Shown piece after piece: positions 22,646-61,359 of a stretch of 64,000 bases of DNA (positions within the stretch are counted from its first letter, which is position 1; each line of letters starts with the position of its first letter). Position numbers and translations under genes: made by a program. The notes beneath the pieces were generated by a model. That model had not been told where the DNA came from, ran no database searches, and was given only the letters and a program-made list of their open reading frames with translations. Source of the DNA: Eublepharis macularius (lineage: Eukaryota; Chordata; Lepidosauria; Squamata; Eublepharidae); NCBI RefSeq assembly GCF_028583425.1, contig NC_072791.1, forward strand, positions 45,019,368-45,083,367, given 5' to 3'.

Positions 22646-23633
22646 ATCGGCTTTCCTTCGCTACCCTTGCGTCCGGGGAGAGGGAATGAGAGACTGGTAA
22701 AATAAATGAAGCGAGGCCTGCCTCAGTTACGAGCGAGAGCACCGAGCCTCAGCCTCTCGCCTCAGCCCAACCTAGCCCTTGGCTTCTCTAAACACACAGC
22801 ATCCCCTTCGAAGGCTGTCCAACAATGGCCCACACTTTAGGGAGGAAGAATTTGCGAGAAGTGAATTGTGCAGATGGCGCATACGCCACTTTTTTCAGAT
22901 CAGCCCTTGGCTTTCACCCAGCTTTGATGCTAACAGCATCTTGCAACAGCAGCACCTAAAGTAGAGACTGGGTAACAAAAGGAGTAAAGTGAAGGAAATG
23001 CTCCCTTCCGCTCTCTCGCCGTTCCCTTGGAAGCATTAGGCTCCTAGAGAAAGACGCACTTCTGCTGCACCCATCCGACGCCCTCTCCCCGATTCCAGCT
23101 GTTTACTTTCGAGCAGGGCTGCAGTCGTCCTAAACAGCAGAGCGAGAAGTAAATTGGAATCGGTGGGACTGACTTCCAAGTGAACGTGGTGCTGCGGTGT
23201 TCAGCGTGTCACCCTGAACTCGCCACTTCTTGGCTCTGCCTCGCTGTTTAGTGACAAACCACGACAGAGGACTGCCCTCCCTCCTCTTCTCTAATCGACG
23301 CCGGGCAAGAATCGAGAGGACACAAACCAGGGCGGGCAGTTCTTGCCCATCAGTTAACACCCCCACCCCCGCCGCCCCTTGATGTGATCTCGCGCTCAGC
23401 ACCCCCAAACTCTCCAGGCAGCAATCGTTCAAGCGAGAGCTGACCGCCTGAAGAAAAAGGCGAGGGGCGAGCGTGCGTGCGTGTGTGGCAGCGGCTCCCC
23501 TTCCCTCTCTCCCTCCCTCGCCGCTGCCTTTCCACAGGACGCGCCTGTTGAACGCATTAAAACTGTGCTGGATGCAAAGGTTGGGCTTGGAGATTCCTCT
23601 TGCGCTCCCCCTTTCGCCGTCCCGGTCCCAGAG

Positions 23634-23657
23634 ACGTCATGGGAGGGAGGTATAAAA
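23634..23657 (+). promoter_or_regulatory. TGFB3: TGFB3 core promoter: CRE-like site and TATA box
   Basis: ACGTCA at 23634-23639 is most of a CRE/ATF site (TGACGTCA). TATAAAA at 23651-23657 is a clear TATA box. The mammalian TGFB3 promoter is known for a CRE close upstream of a TATA box, and this spacing agrees. Transcription should begin near 23675-23685. The surrounding 23.26-24.65 kb is rich in GC and CpG. Confidence 0.85.
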
Positions 23658-23665
23658 TTTCAGGC

Positions 23666-23756
23666 CAGAAGAGGAGAGGGAGGCAGTGTGCGCGGCGAGC
23701 GACGGCTGGGCAGGAGCAGCGGAGGCCGGGCGCGAGCAGGGGCCGGCAGCCGAGAG
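23666..23756 (+). repeat. 91-bp duplicated segment, copy 1 (TGFB3 promoter-proximal 5' UTR)
   Basis: This segment begins about 15 bp after the start of the TATA box and runs CAGAAGAGGAGAGGGAGGCA to GGCCGGCAGCCGAGAG. It is identical base for base to 24945-25035 in TGFB3 intron 1. It is taken as the source copy because it sits in the natural promoter and leader context. Confidence 0.95.
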
Positions 23757-24300
23757 GCCGCGGTCCACCTGGAGCTGCGGGTCGGACTGCGGAGACGAGG
23801 AAGGACGCCGGGCGAGCCCCGGGCGAGCAGCGGGAGGCGCCTGTGTCGCTCCGCAATGAAGCCGAGGCGCAGCTGCTGAGGGGCGAGTCCGCCGGGGCGC
23901 CGCTGCCGAGGGGCACGTCCAGCCCGCGGGAGGCATGAGCGGGGCGCGCCGGCGGCCACCAGCGCGCTCCTGGGCCCGCCTGACACGTGCGCTCCCGGTT
24001 GCGCCCCCGCGACGCCTGCCTGGGGAGCTGCCCGGTGCAGAGTGAGTGCCGAGCGCGGCCGCGGCCGGCCGACTGGCAGGTTCTCCTCGCCCCTGCGAAG
24101 CTCGCCGCCGCCGCTTCGCCTCCGGACTCATGGAGAGGGACCCCGGCGGGGCGAGGCGCCGCCCCGCTTCCTCCTGTCCCCCGGCGGCCGGCGCCTCATA
24201 AAGTGCTGCCCTCGCTCCCGGCCGATCCCTTCCTTCATGCCCCTTCTCGCCCAGCGCCTCTCGGCCAGGATCCCTCTGCGCGCCCGCCCCGTCCCCGAAG
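23680..24300 (+). other. TGFB3: TGFB3 5' UTR (long, GC-rich, several upstream ORFs)
   Basis: The 5' leader is about 620 nt if transcription starts about 30 bp after the TATA box. Upstream ATGs open short reading frames at 23856-23879 (7 codons), 23935-24045 (36 codons) and 24130-24201 (23 codons). A fourth ATG at 24237 is out of frame and overlaps the main start. Mammalian TGFB3 mRNA is known to be translationally restrained by upstream ORFs, so this is probably conserved in kind. The start of transcription is inferred. Confidence 0.7.
23935..24045 (+). other. Upstream ORF in the TGFB3 leader (36 codons)
   Basis: ATG at 23935 (GGCATGAGC, G at -3) opens an Arg/Pro-rich frame ending in TGA at 24043-24045. 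It is the longest closed upstream ORF in the leader. A regulatory role is inferred from the known behaviour of TGFB3 leaders. Confidence 0.45.
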
Positions 24301-50641
<26,341 letters not shown>

Positions 50642-51480
50642 AAAGGACTCAGCACCACCAGTAGCTGAGGAATTGCAATGATGCACCTGCTGTTCACTGA
50701 GCAAAACGAACAACAAAGAACTTGGGGGGGGGCACTGTGGACTAGCCCTCTCAGTCTGCAATCCAGAACAAATGACCCATTTGAATGGCATTTTTTAAAA
50801 AAAAAAAAAAACATTGAACAACTCTGCCTTACTGGTTTTGTCATCTTTTGTCCGGGAGTTTCTTTGGCAACATGGACGCTTGTGAAAGTGAAGCCGTGTA
50901 CCAGCTAGATGTTTAGAGGTGCAAATATCAACCACATGGGAAGAACTACATTCAAGGAGGCAAGCCTGAACAGGGCTATGGACAGAGAAAACATGGAAAA
51001 GGAGAGTTTTGTCCTACCACTAGCTTTCTAGTAGCCCAGCTTTTTCTACAGGATGAGGATTTTCTTTTGAAGGAACAACTTGCTACTTTCTTAGAAACCA
51101 GACATGTCCATCACTAAAGAAGTCACTTACTGCTTTAGAAATGGGATCCAGCTTTAGAATGTTTGTACCATTCTGCTCAGAATGAACAGTCTTGAGCAAG
51201 TTAATTCTCATACAGGAACTGTAGAAATCTACAGTTTTAACCTCCTTATGAAGTCCCTGCAACATGACTTCTGGAGTTGGTGGGCAGCCTTGCTCCTATA
51301 CACAACCATTTACATAGACAATAATCTTCAAAGAATCCTGTATTTGCTGCGGTGGTTGAAGTATTATAAGGAAATCTGCACATTTCTTGCACAAGAACCT
51401 GGCCCAGGACACACCTGCCAAGGTTTTATTAAAAAGTATTAATCTCAAATATTGTAAAAAATAAATATTTTTTGGAAATT
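50642..51480 (+). other. TGFB3: TGFB3 3' UTR with poly(A) signal
   Basis: No coding continues after the stop. AATAAA occurs at 51460-51465, inside AAAAAATAAATATT, and is the first canonical poly(A) signal downstream. It implies a 3' UTR of roughly 0.85 kb. An A-run at about 50798-50812 lies inside the UTR and could cause internal priming of cDNA. Confidence 0.75.
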
Positions 51481-51885
51481 GGAATTTTCTATTCATGAAT
51501 GTTATTTGATCAGGGAAAGGGAAGGTGTGGATGAGAGCTCAAGGTCTGTTGTGGAGTAACAGTAGGCATTGGTCAAAATTGAGTCACATGCCGAAGCTTG
51601 CTGAATGGAATCAGTTGATGTAAAGATGATAGATTTATGCTCAGGACAAAGCAGTTGATCATGGTGATTTTTCCTTCCTTGTGGAGCGCCTACTGAAGGA
51701 CTGATTTCATCCATGAGATGAAAACATTTACAACAGCTGCATTCCGACATTCTAGGATGATTGTGAGAATCTATCTGTGAAGCTGCTTTAGATCAAGTCC
51801 ATCTATCCCAGCACTGTCTTATTGTGACTGGAAGCATTTTCTAATGTCTCAGGTAAGGGCCTAAAATGGTATATACTTTTGGGCT

Positions 51886-52175
51886 TTTTTTCTGAGAAGA
51901 GGTGGTGGAACTCACTGGGTACCATGCACATGCGTGTGCTCCTGGGACCGCATGATGACATCACAAGAAGTAACATCATCATGCAGGCCATGGCTGCCCC
52001 AGGAGTGCTCCCACACTCCACAGGGGGCCCGATTCAGACCCAAATCAGCCTGGAATGCACCGCTGCTGCATGGGAGACGGGGGAACCCTCTCCCGCCTGG
52101 CAGCGGCCTGAGCCTGGCCATTTCGGGCCCTTTTGGGCCCCAAATGGCCAAAACAGAATACCTACCAGTCACATG
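51886..52175 (+). mobile_element. hAT-type MITE-related fragment
   Basis: GGGCTTTTTTTCTGAGAAGA and GGTGGTGGAACTCA match the left terminus of the MITE at 31083. The right side is a different GC-rich sequence and no matching right terminus is seen. Confidence 0.5.
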
Positions 52176-52182
52176 CAGTACT

Positions 52183-52265
52183 ACCCAAAATCTTTTTAAC
52201 AGGCAATGCCAGTGATTGAACCTCTGACCTGCATGTGCTCTACCACTGAGCTACAGCAGAAGGTA
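52183..52265 (-). mobile_element. tRNA-derived SINE head fragment
   Basis: The - strand reads CTGTAGCTCAGTGGTAGAGC, ACATGCAGGTCAGAGG and TTCAATCACTGGC, the A and B boxes of the SINE at 45661. It is truncated after the head. Confidence 0.6.
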
Positions 52266-52269
52266 GTAA

Positions 52270-55200
52270 CCAAGGGGGCAAACCAACTACCCTGCTTCTC
52301 TGCCTCTCAAATTCCATGAGGAATTTGCTGGCTTCTCTGAGGAGCTGTGACTAGAATGACCCAGCCCAGTTTGCCTTCTTCTGCCAGCATATCTTGCCCT
52401 GTGTGATCCTTTAAGGAATTTCGGTACAGAACCTGCAAGATCTATATTTAACAGGGTGCTTTGTAGGAAAGAGATCATCAGGGAGGGATTTCCCATTACA
52501 GCTTCACCCACCAGAGTTTTCCCTCCTATGCAACTCTGAAAGGTACAAGACACACTGGGGGACTGGGACCGGCCTCTGCTTACGGAGCTTGAAATGTTAC
52601 AAATGTTCTAAGACTTTGGGTTGTAGGTCAGACTTCAGGGGTCCCCACTAAGGATAAAAGCAGGATATAACTAAAAATTGATAAAAGTAAAATGAAACTG
52701 GAAACTTCCTTCAGCCAACAGCTCTCTTCAGCTTAAAAGGGAGCTTGAAGGTTTCCAGGACTACCCTATCTGATGATCACTGCCACAAAATCCCATGGCA
52801 GGTTACAGCATTTGATGTGATGTTGCACAGATACAGTAGGCAACCCCCTCTCAAAACAATCCAATTGCAATTGCTTCTGCTGATACAACGCTAAGAGGAA
52901 TGTTGCCTCCCATACCAGTGTTAGCCAGCATAAATTCTGGTGTAACATCCTTTTTCCCATGAACTATCACTCACAAAGGAATATACATGGGGAAATGATT
53001 TTGGTCCAAATAAAAATGTTCATGTAATTTTGGAAGAAGAAAAGGAGCAGATGGTGCTGCAAAAATCCATGTGGATTTCTATGGGGGGAACATTCCAGCA
53101 GATTTGGCCCTAGCTCTGACAACATCATTGAGATTCTAATTCTGGGAATTAGGTGCACTGTTTCAACACTTCCCCGCAGTCTAGATATATGGAGTGCTTG
53201 CTCGGTGCTTGTTTGCTATCTTGACAGCTTGCCATGCCCTCATCTCTGCTAACCCTTCAATCAAATCCCAGCCAGGCCTTTCTGCAGCATAAGACTGTTG
53301 CTGCTCATCACCTAACAGGCTGCTAAAATTTGTAATTTCAAGCATTTTTATGAGGCATGAGGAACTCCAGATACAGCAGCTGGACTGGTGTCAATCCATC
53401 ATTCCAGCTCTTTTGGCTGAGCGCCTGTGACAGGGGAACTCAGGCACAGATAAGAGGGTACTTCCCACTCATTGCTTGTCAGCCTTCTCATTTCTTTTTG
53501 GGTCTCCTTGACCTACAATTATTTTCTGAGGAAACAAATAATTCCATTCTGAGTTTTTAACCATATATTTTAACTCGTGAGTGGACAACGTGAAATTTTG
53601 TAATCCCTCCACTAACAGGATCTCCTTTTCAAATGATAGAACTAGTGCTGCAATAAGACATGAGAACAAACCACTGATTTGTATGCTTGTGCTTCACAGT
53701 TCTTTGTATCTTTCCTCTTTTGAGTTTGAGCCTTCTTAAAAACAATAGATATTGTATATTTGAGTTATCTTAACAGGATATAAGTTGTTATGTAGAGTAG
53801 TGTAAGCTGTTGGGGTCAATGCCATTTTCCCCACCAAGGTAGTTTGTTATTGCAAGCTGATCTGCACTTTGATTTCCATATGGTGTGGTTGCAGTTTTAC
53901 TTCAGAGCACAGCTAGACCATGCCAACATTTCCCATTATTTTTTAAAAAACAACAGTCACCACTCAAATACTTTGACCCGCAGCAAAATTTGTTATCATT
54001 CTGTTCAGTCTTTTCTCAAGATGCTCAACAAATATTATTCTAGAATTCCGGGTATTGTATGGGATTTTTCTACTTAAGAAAGAAAATCAAGCACTTGTCC
54101 AACCTCTTTCCCTTCCAGTGCCTCAGGAAGAATAGCTACATCTAGCAGCATTCATCTCTGTCTAGGAAAAAGGGGCCAACCTTATGGCCAACTACTTCTT
54201 GCACATAATTGCACATAAAAAAAGCCATAGCTCCTTCTTTGTTGAAAAGCACTGCCAGGAGGGGATGATTTTCAACAGAGTAATAAGAGAGGGGGAGCTT
54301 TCCTTCCCCAGTTTTTTCATATCACCTCTCTCCTTCCTCACTCCCTCCCCAAATTCCAGTAGCTTCTTTCCCCCTTTAGGATTCCTGTGCAGGAAAAGGC
54401 AGCAGGGGCAGGGCCGTTGCAGTGGAAGAGTAGATAAAGTGTACACAATTTTGCACCTCTCTGCTGAAAATCACCTCCCTCTGAAAGAAGCTGCTGGTAG
54501 TGGGATGTGTTTGTCATCCCTTCGTTTAGCCCTAAGGCACAGATGTGGCAGTCAGAGATAGGGAAGCTAGTAGCTCCAGCTAGTAGCACCACCATGACAC
54601 AGTAGCACAATTTAGCCTGCATTGTTCAGATTTCCTGGATATGCACTTCGGGGCAGAGTTTAAAATCCAAAGTCTTCATTATTCATACAACCTCAGGGAT
54701 AGTGCTAGCTGCAGTGCAAGTGCCTGGTCACAGAACTGACTGCAGCCATTTGCTTCTGATCTACACAATATCGATTTTAGAAAGCACAACTGGTGAGGGT
54801 ACTGCAGCACAGGCAGGAAGAATACTGATGGACCACAGCAGCAGCGGCTGCTTTGCTATGCCACAATTAAGGAAGCAACCTTAAAGAGCTGCTTCTCACA
54901 TTCATTCGAAGAAAGCACTGAGTCAGGGGCCCCCATGTGCAGAGGCAGCATATAGCTCTCACACTCGTGGCAAATAGTCTACAGCAATAACAAGATTTTC
55001 CCCCTGGTGTGTGGACTGTAATGCAGGCTGAGGCTTTTTCTGTGAACTTCTGTGGTGAAAAGGGCAGTTTCTGAACTAGTAAGTCACAACACTGAGCAAC
55101 CTGTAATAAGGCATATGGTTGTCACTGGAAAGTATGGTACAATGGACAGACCGTGTGGTTTGGGTTTAAAAGAATAAAGATAAATTCCTGCTCAGTGATT

Positions 55201-55530
55201 AAGGAGTATTTTGTGGTTTTACAAGTCACTCTCAGCCTAATCTACCTCAAAGAAAGTAAGTATAACCCTTTTAGTATGCTAAAAATGCCACAGAATTATA
55301 GGCTCACTCTGAAAACCTAGTCACACTCCGTATCCAGTTGCTACAGTCCCTAGAATCAGGCTGGGTCTTGAAAATACAATGTTTAGAACAGCAGCTTACA
55401 AAATGTAAATAAGCAGGAGGAAAAGCTACATAATTAAGCATAAATTTAAACACAGACACATAGAACCTCCTAATGAAATAAAATTAAATCTGAGCTGATT
55501 GGAAAAAGTTTACCCAGTTAAATAAATGTA
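52270..55530. other. Gene-free flank downstream of TGFB3
   Basis: Apparently unique sequence of ordinary composition. I recognised no exon, RNA gene or repeat of known family. Confidence 0.4.
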
Positions 55531-55539
55531 AATGATAAG

Positions 55540-56104
55540 ATAAACAAAATGAATGACTTTATTGAGATTGAGCATTTCTATGGCTTCCTGCCAAAATTCA
55601 AGATAGCAGCCAATACAAGTGTCTCTTGTCAGTCAGCACTCTAATTCTCTCATGTCACTGATGGCCTTATGGTATTAACTTTGCCCACTAGCTGGTAAGA
55701 AACCTTTACTGTTCTCAGAGTGAGCTGAAATAACCAAGAGGATGAAGAGACTTGGATCCTGGGACACACAATACAGACACAGTAATCCGACAAACCTTCT
55801 CTCTTGCACTGAGACACAACCACAATTGGAGGGCTGGCTAGTGGAAGGAGATGGGATAAGAGGATACAAAGGAAGCCCTGAAGCTTAAGTAGAAAGTTTC
55901 AAGAGTTCCAGCGCCAGGTCCACGGAACTCAGTTGCTCTCCTGTCCTGAGGGAAATTCTGGAGTGTGCAATAGGCATTGCTGCCGATCTGAGTGTGGCTG
56001 GACATATGGAACGGTGAACAGTCATGATGACTTCATCTCCTTCTTACATGCTGAAGCGCTAAACTGGTGATTTGTCTGTTATTTAAAGTAAGTGCAATCA
56101 GGAG
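55540..56104 (-). other. Candidate terminal exon of a leftward gene (TTLL5 expected by synteny)
   Basis: The - strand shows a strong acceptor (GTGTTTTTTTTTCCAG) ending at 56105. An open frame of 23 codons follows (56104-56033, LLIALTLNNRQITSLALQHV, then RRR and TGA). AATAAA on the - strand at 55563-55558 could end such a transcript. In mammals TTLL5 converges on the TGFB3 3' end. I cannot confirm homology from memory, and a second open frame at 55997-55838 is an alternative. This is a suggestion only. Confidence 0.2.
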
Positions 56105-56694
56105 CTGGAAAAAAAAACACAAGAGAAAAGCCAGTGAACAATTTCAAAGAAGTGTGTACGGATGCAGGCATTTCCATTGACACACCCACAACTTAATCAT
56201 GACACCTGCAGGATATTTCCAGACAGCTGTAGTGTCAGGCCTTAGAAATTATTCTTACAGCACTTCTGATCCCTGCTGTCCAGACTGAAGCATAGAACCT
56301 ACTAGTCTATACGGCTGGCAGAGATGAACATAGGCTTTGCAGTCACATAGTTGCCTTTCCGCAGAAAGTCCCAAGGACAGACACACCTGCCGGTTCTTGT
56401 AGCACAATAACCTTGCTCCAAAATAGATGCACAACATCCAACCAACACTGTGGAAAGAAGATACCCAGCAATGCCCTAAATGGGGAAGAATATACTAAAC
56501 CAGCATGACAAATACTCCTGTATGCAATTGCATCTATTACAGCTCCTCAGTCTATTTAAGCAGTTGGCAATGTCATAAACAATCCCTTCATCTTTTTTTA
56601 AAAAACAAACTCTGCCTTGCTGAGTCACTTCTTTTCTTAGCTGCAGCATAGGGCCTTTTGACTCTGCATATATATAGGTGGGTAGCTGTGTTAG

Positions 56695-56815
56695 TTTGCA
56701 GAACAAAATTTGAGTCCAGTAGCACTTTAGAGACCAATACAATTTTCCAGGGTATACACTTTCACTTCCAGGGTATACACATACACAGGACACTTTCACT
56801 TCATTAGATACAAAT
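56695..56815 (+). mobile_element. Foldback-family fragment
   Basis: GAACAAAATTTGAGTCCAGT, AGCACTTTAGAGACCAATAC and AATTTTCCAGGGTATACACT form one arm of the foldback family. TTCCAGGGTATACAC is tandemly duplicated inside it. Confidence 0.65.
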
Positions 56816-56819
56816 AGAA

Positions 56820-57066
56820 TGGGAGCCAGTTTGATGAAGTGGTTAAGAGCGTGGGACTCTAATCTGGAGAACCGGGTTTGATTCCCCACTCCTCCACTTG
56901 TAGCCAGCTGTGTGACCTTGGGTCAGTCACAGCATCTAGGAGCTCTCTCAGACCCATCCACCTCACAGGGTGATTATTGTGGAGATGATAATGACATATG
57001 TTGTAAATTGCTCTGAGTGGGCATTAAGTTGTCCTGAAGGGCAGTATATAAATCGAATGTTATTAT
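56820..57066 (+). mobile_element. MIR/CORE-type tRNA-derived SINE
   Basis: GAAGTGGTTAAGAGCGTGGG, CCGGGTTTGATTCCCCACTC, TGTGACCTTGGGTCAGTCAC and the tail GGCAGTATATAAATCGAATG followed by TTATTATT. It is about as complete as the copy at 15940. Confidence 0.75.
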
Positions 57067-57069
57067 TAT

Positions 57070-57690
57070 GTTACTAGCTTTATACCCGTGCTTCACTATA
57101 GTATTTAACTACTTTAAATCCAGTTACCGCCTTTCTTCAATTGTCTGCAGTTTCCTTGACCTGATTTTGACCTCAGAACACAGAGTTCCACAGCTGACTA
57201 ATCAGAGAGAGGGGAGTGCAAACAAACAGAAGCCTGCCAGCCATACAGGAAAGCCAGGCCCACAGGGAGATTGGCAGCCCTAGTGAACTTTTAAGGGAGG
57301 ACTGAGAGGTGCATTTTACCTCAGGACACATTCAATGACTCCCAACAGCAACTGCATACTGTTCAGAATGTCAGGGGGGGGTGAGGATCAATCATGCCGC
57401 ATATGCAAATGACCTTGAAAGGCTGGCCCAATCAGGGAAGAGTGGCCGAGGTGGCAGTGGGCAAGGGTGCAAGCAGGTAGCAGCCTGCCAGCCACACAGG
57501 GAAGCTGTATCCCTTTGGGAAAAAACATTTTACTCCTTTTTACCCCCTAAGGGGGCGAATTTCTTATAATCTCTTCTTAGTGGCTGTCTACATCGTGAAA
57601 TGAATGTTCTCCACAAATTTCATGTTTCTAGGTCCAGGCGTTTGGGCTGGGCAATGATGAGTCAGTCAGGACACTTGTCTTTATATATAT
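57070..57690. repeat. Unclassified interspersed repeat
   Basis: It starts CTAGCTTTATACCCGTGCTT and ends in a short TATATATATATAG run. It contains near-duplicate phrases about 240 bp apart (GCCTGCCAGCCATACAGGAA and GCCTGCCAGCCACACAGGGA). I cannot assign a family. Confidence 0.35.
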
Positions 57691-57699
57691 ATAGGTTAG

Positions 57700-58760
57700 C
57701 CCTATCTGGGGATGGGCACCCCGCCCTGCCCCCCCAGACTCACTGAGGCTGCCCCAAGACTCACTGCCCCCAGAGCAGGTGGTGCCTGGAGAGCCTGAAG
57801 ATGGCACCAATGGGCACACGGCCAGAACCAGGAGGGAGGCAGAGGAAGCCACATGACCACAGCAGGTGCATGGAGCAGGAGCCAGTTCAATGTCGGCAGC
57901 AGAGGCTACAGCGACAGCTGGGAGAGAGGGCTTGATGGCGGGCGATGAGGGCCAGAGCCGAGTGCACCCTGCAGAGCTTGCTGGAGCCCAGAGCACAACA
58001 CTGCCGCCACAGCCACACTAAACAGCATACCACCAACAAGAGGGGCTGCGGCGGCAGCTGGGAGAGGGGTCTTGACAGCAGGTGAAGAGGGTCGGAACCA
58101 AGCACACCCCATGAAGCCCAGGCCACCAGGCACTGCCCCATGCAGCTAGGCACTCTCCTGATGGGGCAAGCCCCTTCCCTCTGCCACAGCAAGCGCGAGG
58201 CGGTGGCCCAGGCATCCAGTGGCCTATGCACTCCAGGCCAGGGCCCCGTGGGGGTATCGTGCATCCAGGAAGCCAGGGTGTCCAGCCCAATGGAGGGGGG
58301 GCAAGATGAGTCAGCTGGAGCGGCCCAGCCAGCCCTGCTCTGAGGGAAGGCACCAGGGCAGGGGAGGAACGCCCCAGAGTCGCCCCGACAGGCCAGCTGT
58401 ACAAGCATTCACCTCAGGGAAGGAAGAAAGCCACCTGATAGGGCTAAGGCTGGAGGAAAGGGCAGGAACCCCTCTAGAATGGCCCTATAAAAGTGGGCCC
58501 TCCAGGAAAGGTGGGGTGGAGTGTTTAGGAGCAAAGGGCGAGGAGGCAGGGAGAAGACTGGGAGAGGCATGGAAAGGAGTCCAAAGAGAGGGAAGAGAGG
58601 TAGCCAGGGCAGCTCCAATGGAGGATGAGAGGGTTTGAGGGTGATTTATACCCCCTCCTCCCCCCATGCAGGAGCGTACACCAACCCTGGCCACACCTGA
58701 AGTGTGCCAAGAGGGCGTGCACAGCCCAAAGCTCAGCAGCACCCTGGAAGGACACGACAA
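57700..58760. repeat. GC-rich block with a tandem pair of about 138 bp
   Basis: Units beginning at about 57904 and 58041 share GAGGCTACAGCGACAGCTGG / GGGCTGCGGCGGCAGCTGGG and the following GAGAG, TTGA, GGGC phrases. CCCTATAAAAGTGGGCCC at about 58481 is TATA-like. Several long open frames exist on both strands because of high GC. No protein family is recognisable. It may be part of an unidentified repeat or an old mobile element. Confidence 0.4.
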
Positions 58761-60548
58761 GCCCTTATATCTAAGTCAAAAGGTGAGAGGTGTTGCAAAG
58801 AATGGCATGCTGGAGTCAGGATGCAGATATATAATGCAGATATATAATGCAAAATATAATCATCTTGATTAAAACTAGGATGCATAGAGGTGGGAAATTA
58901 GCATCTGAAATGAGATGATAATCCTATGTCCCTACTGAACCCTTGTGGGGCCACATTCTTGAACTTGTGAATAAATTCTAGTTCCGCAATCTAGTCTTTT
59001 AGTCTTTTTTTGAAGCCTCTCTGTAGAATTGCCACTCTTAGGACAACAATGGAATGTCCTGGAAGATTAAAATCTTTACCCACTGCTTTCTGAGTATAGT
59101 TTTTGCAGAAATTTCTTCCTCAAATGTATGTATATGTGTGTACTCCATCTGTTTATCAACCTACCCACCCCAATTTCCTAGGAACCATAATGGGTTCTAT
59201 GGATAAACTGTGGGACAAAATATGCCGTGTATTTAGGAAATCAGTTTTGTTAAAACTGTTATTTTTGCCTTAAGTAACATTTTCTAAGCTTTGAGTTGTT
59301 AAAAATATTAGGAGCGATTTACATAAACATATTTGCTCTCTTTAAGAGCCAAGCATCACACAAGCATGTGGGATTTGGAATTATGTCTAGGTCTTGACTG
59401 TAAAGAAATTATTTGCAAGCAAGTCCTGTGGAATTCAGTAGAACTATAATAATATTTTTTTTAAAACTTGAAAACTGGGCCATTCAACAGAAATCTTGGG
59501 AAGTTAACTTAGTACAAAGTTGTCTACTTTTGAAGGTGAATTTTCATATTACACGCATTCTCACACCACTCACATTTATACTACTAAAAAGAACCATCTA
59601 TACTGTAACCTAAGACAGACTGTGTTTATATTTTGGTCCCAACACTTGCATTAGTAACCCAATATATGCTTTGCCTTCCTAACACAATTGCATGCTTAGT
59701 CTTACATTAGTTTAATACAGATATACAAAAAAGCATCTATAACATCTGTGTGCAAAGAATGCTATGGAAGTAGATAACCTGAGAACCTACAGGGTCCCTA
59801 TTTTTCTTGAGGGAAAGTATGTCTGTTGTATCTTGTGACTTTATAATAATTTTGCTTATCAGAGTACCTTTGTCCCACAACAGACCTATTCCATTCATAA
59901 ATTTTGAGAGTTCCTGATTTTCCTGAGCCCAGGGCCACATCCTACATTGGAAGCTTCATTGGCATACTCCTCAAAGTCACAAAGACAACATGTGATAAAT
60001 ACATGTACTCAGATCTACACACAAATGAGAGGCACAGCACCACCCTAAAACCCTCTTGATAACTCATAGATCCCTTTGTAACTTTCAATAACATCAAACA
60101 TGTTAGCCTCCTGACTCAACTGGAAACTCTAGGTCGGGAACCTGTAGGATACAATTTCTTTTAAACAACAAACTTTCTTATTTGTTGTCAAAGAAACCAC
60201 TATGATCCTGCCTCTATGTTATACTCATCATGTGAAAAGTAGCCTTGTGTAGGCCAAGCTCTGGCATGTAAAAACAGCATAGATACGCAGAAGATGGAGA
60301 AAGGCAGCCAGTGGCAATAGAATCCCCACCCATTCATGAAGGGCCTCCAAAATTCTCGACATTCAGAGCCTGGTTTCCACATGGTGACACTGACATCCCA
60401 CTTGATTTGTGCAATGTGTTGTCAAGATCTAAATTCTAAGTGCTAACCTATACCTTACAGAGAAAGACGTGGCAGGCTAAGAATCAAACTAGGCAAGAGA
60501 CTGAAAGATCCATTTAGGGATCGCCAAGGAGTTTATTACAGCTAAAGA

Positions 60549-60830
<282 letters not shown>

Positions 60831-61114
60831 TCCCTTTGCACCATTTTCCTATTTTCAAATGCTACCCCTCCCCCCCACAAAAGAGCTGTTTGAGGTTGGG
60901 AAAATTGTATGGGTGGAGGGGAAGAGTTAGTCCTCCCTCCCATTGCATGGCCCCAATTGAAATCATGTTTACTGCCTCATCTGGTTGCGGTGCTATATTT
61001 CCAGATTACTGCCTGAAAATACAGGTGGAAAGAAAGGTTTGGATACTCCTACTGATGTAAGAAGTTCTCTGCATGCAGTAAGCTAACACATAAGCAAGAG
61101 AACTACACCAAAAA

Positions 61115-61355
61115 TCTACCTCTGATATGGAGTGGAGAGTGCCCTCAAGTCATAGCTGACTTACAGCAATCCCTGACAAGGTTTTTATGGCAAAAGACCT
61201 ACAGAGGTGGTTTGCCATTGCCTGCCTCTGCAATCCTGGTCTTCACTGGAGGTCTCTCATCCAATTATTAACTAAAGCCGACCATGCTTAGCTCCTGATA
61301 TCTGACAAGATCAGGCTAAACTGGGCTATCCTGGTCAGGGTCTACCTCTGATATG
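61115..61355 (-). mobile_element. 5S-rRNA-derived SINE, copy 3, with perfect 15-bp target-site duplication
   Basis: TCTACCTCTGATATG lies at 61115-61129 and again at 61341-61355, so the 211-bp element is 61130-61340. On the - strand it begins CCCTGACCAGGATAGCCCAG and carries the 5S-like AGCTAAGCATGGTCGGCTTT and TTGGATGAGAGACC. It then has the body shared with copies 1 and 2. The clear duplication fixes both ends of the family. Confidence 0.85.
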
Positions 61356-61359
61356 CTAG

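Larger units (their letters stand above)
20130..23260. other. IFT43-TGFB3 intergenic region
   Basis: This stretch holds repeats to about 21.6 kb: a GGTTGCCAG-type element, a foldback fragment, a Penelope-like palindrome, a MIR-like SINE and an L2 3' end. From 21.6 kb to 23.26 kb there is mostly unique sequence that becomes GC-richer toward TGFB3. No coding exon is recognised. Distal TGFB3 promoter elements are likely here. Confidence 0.6.
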
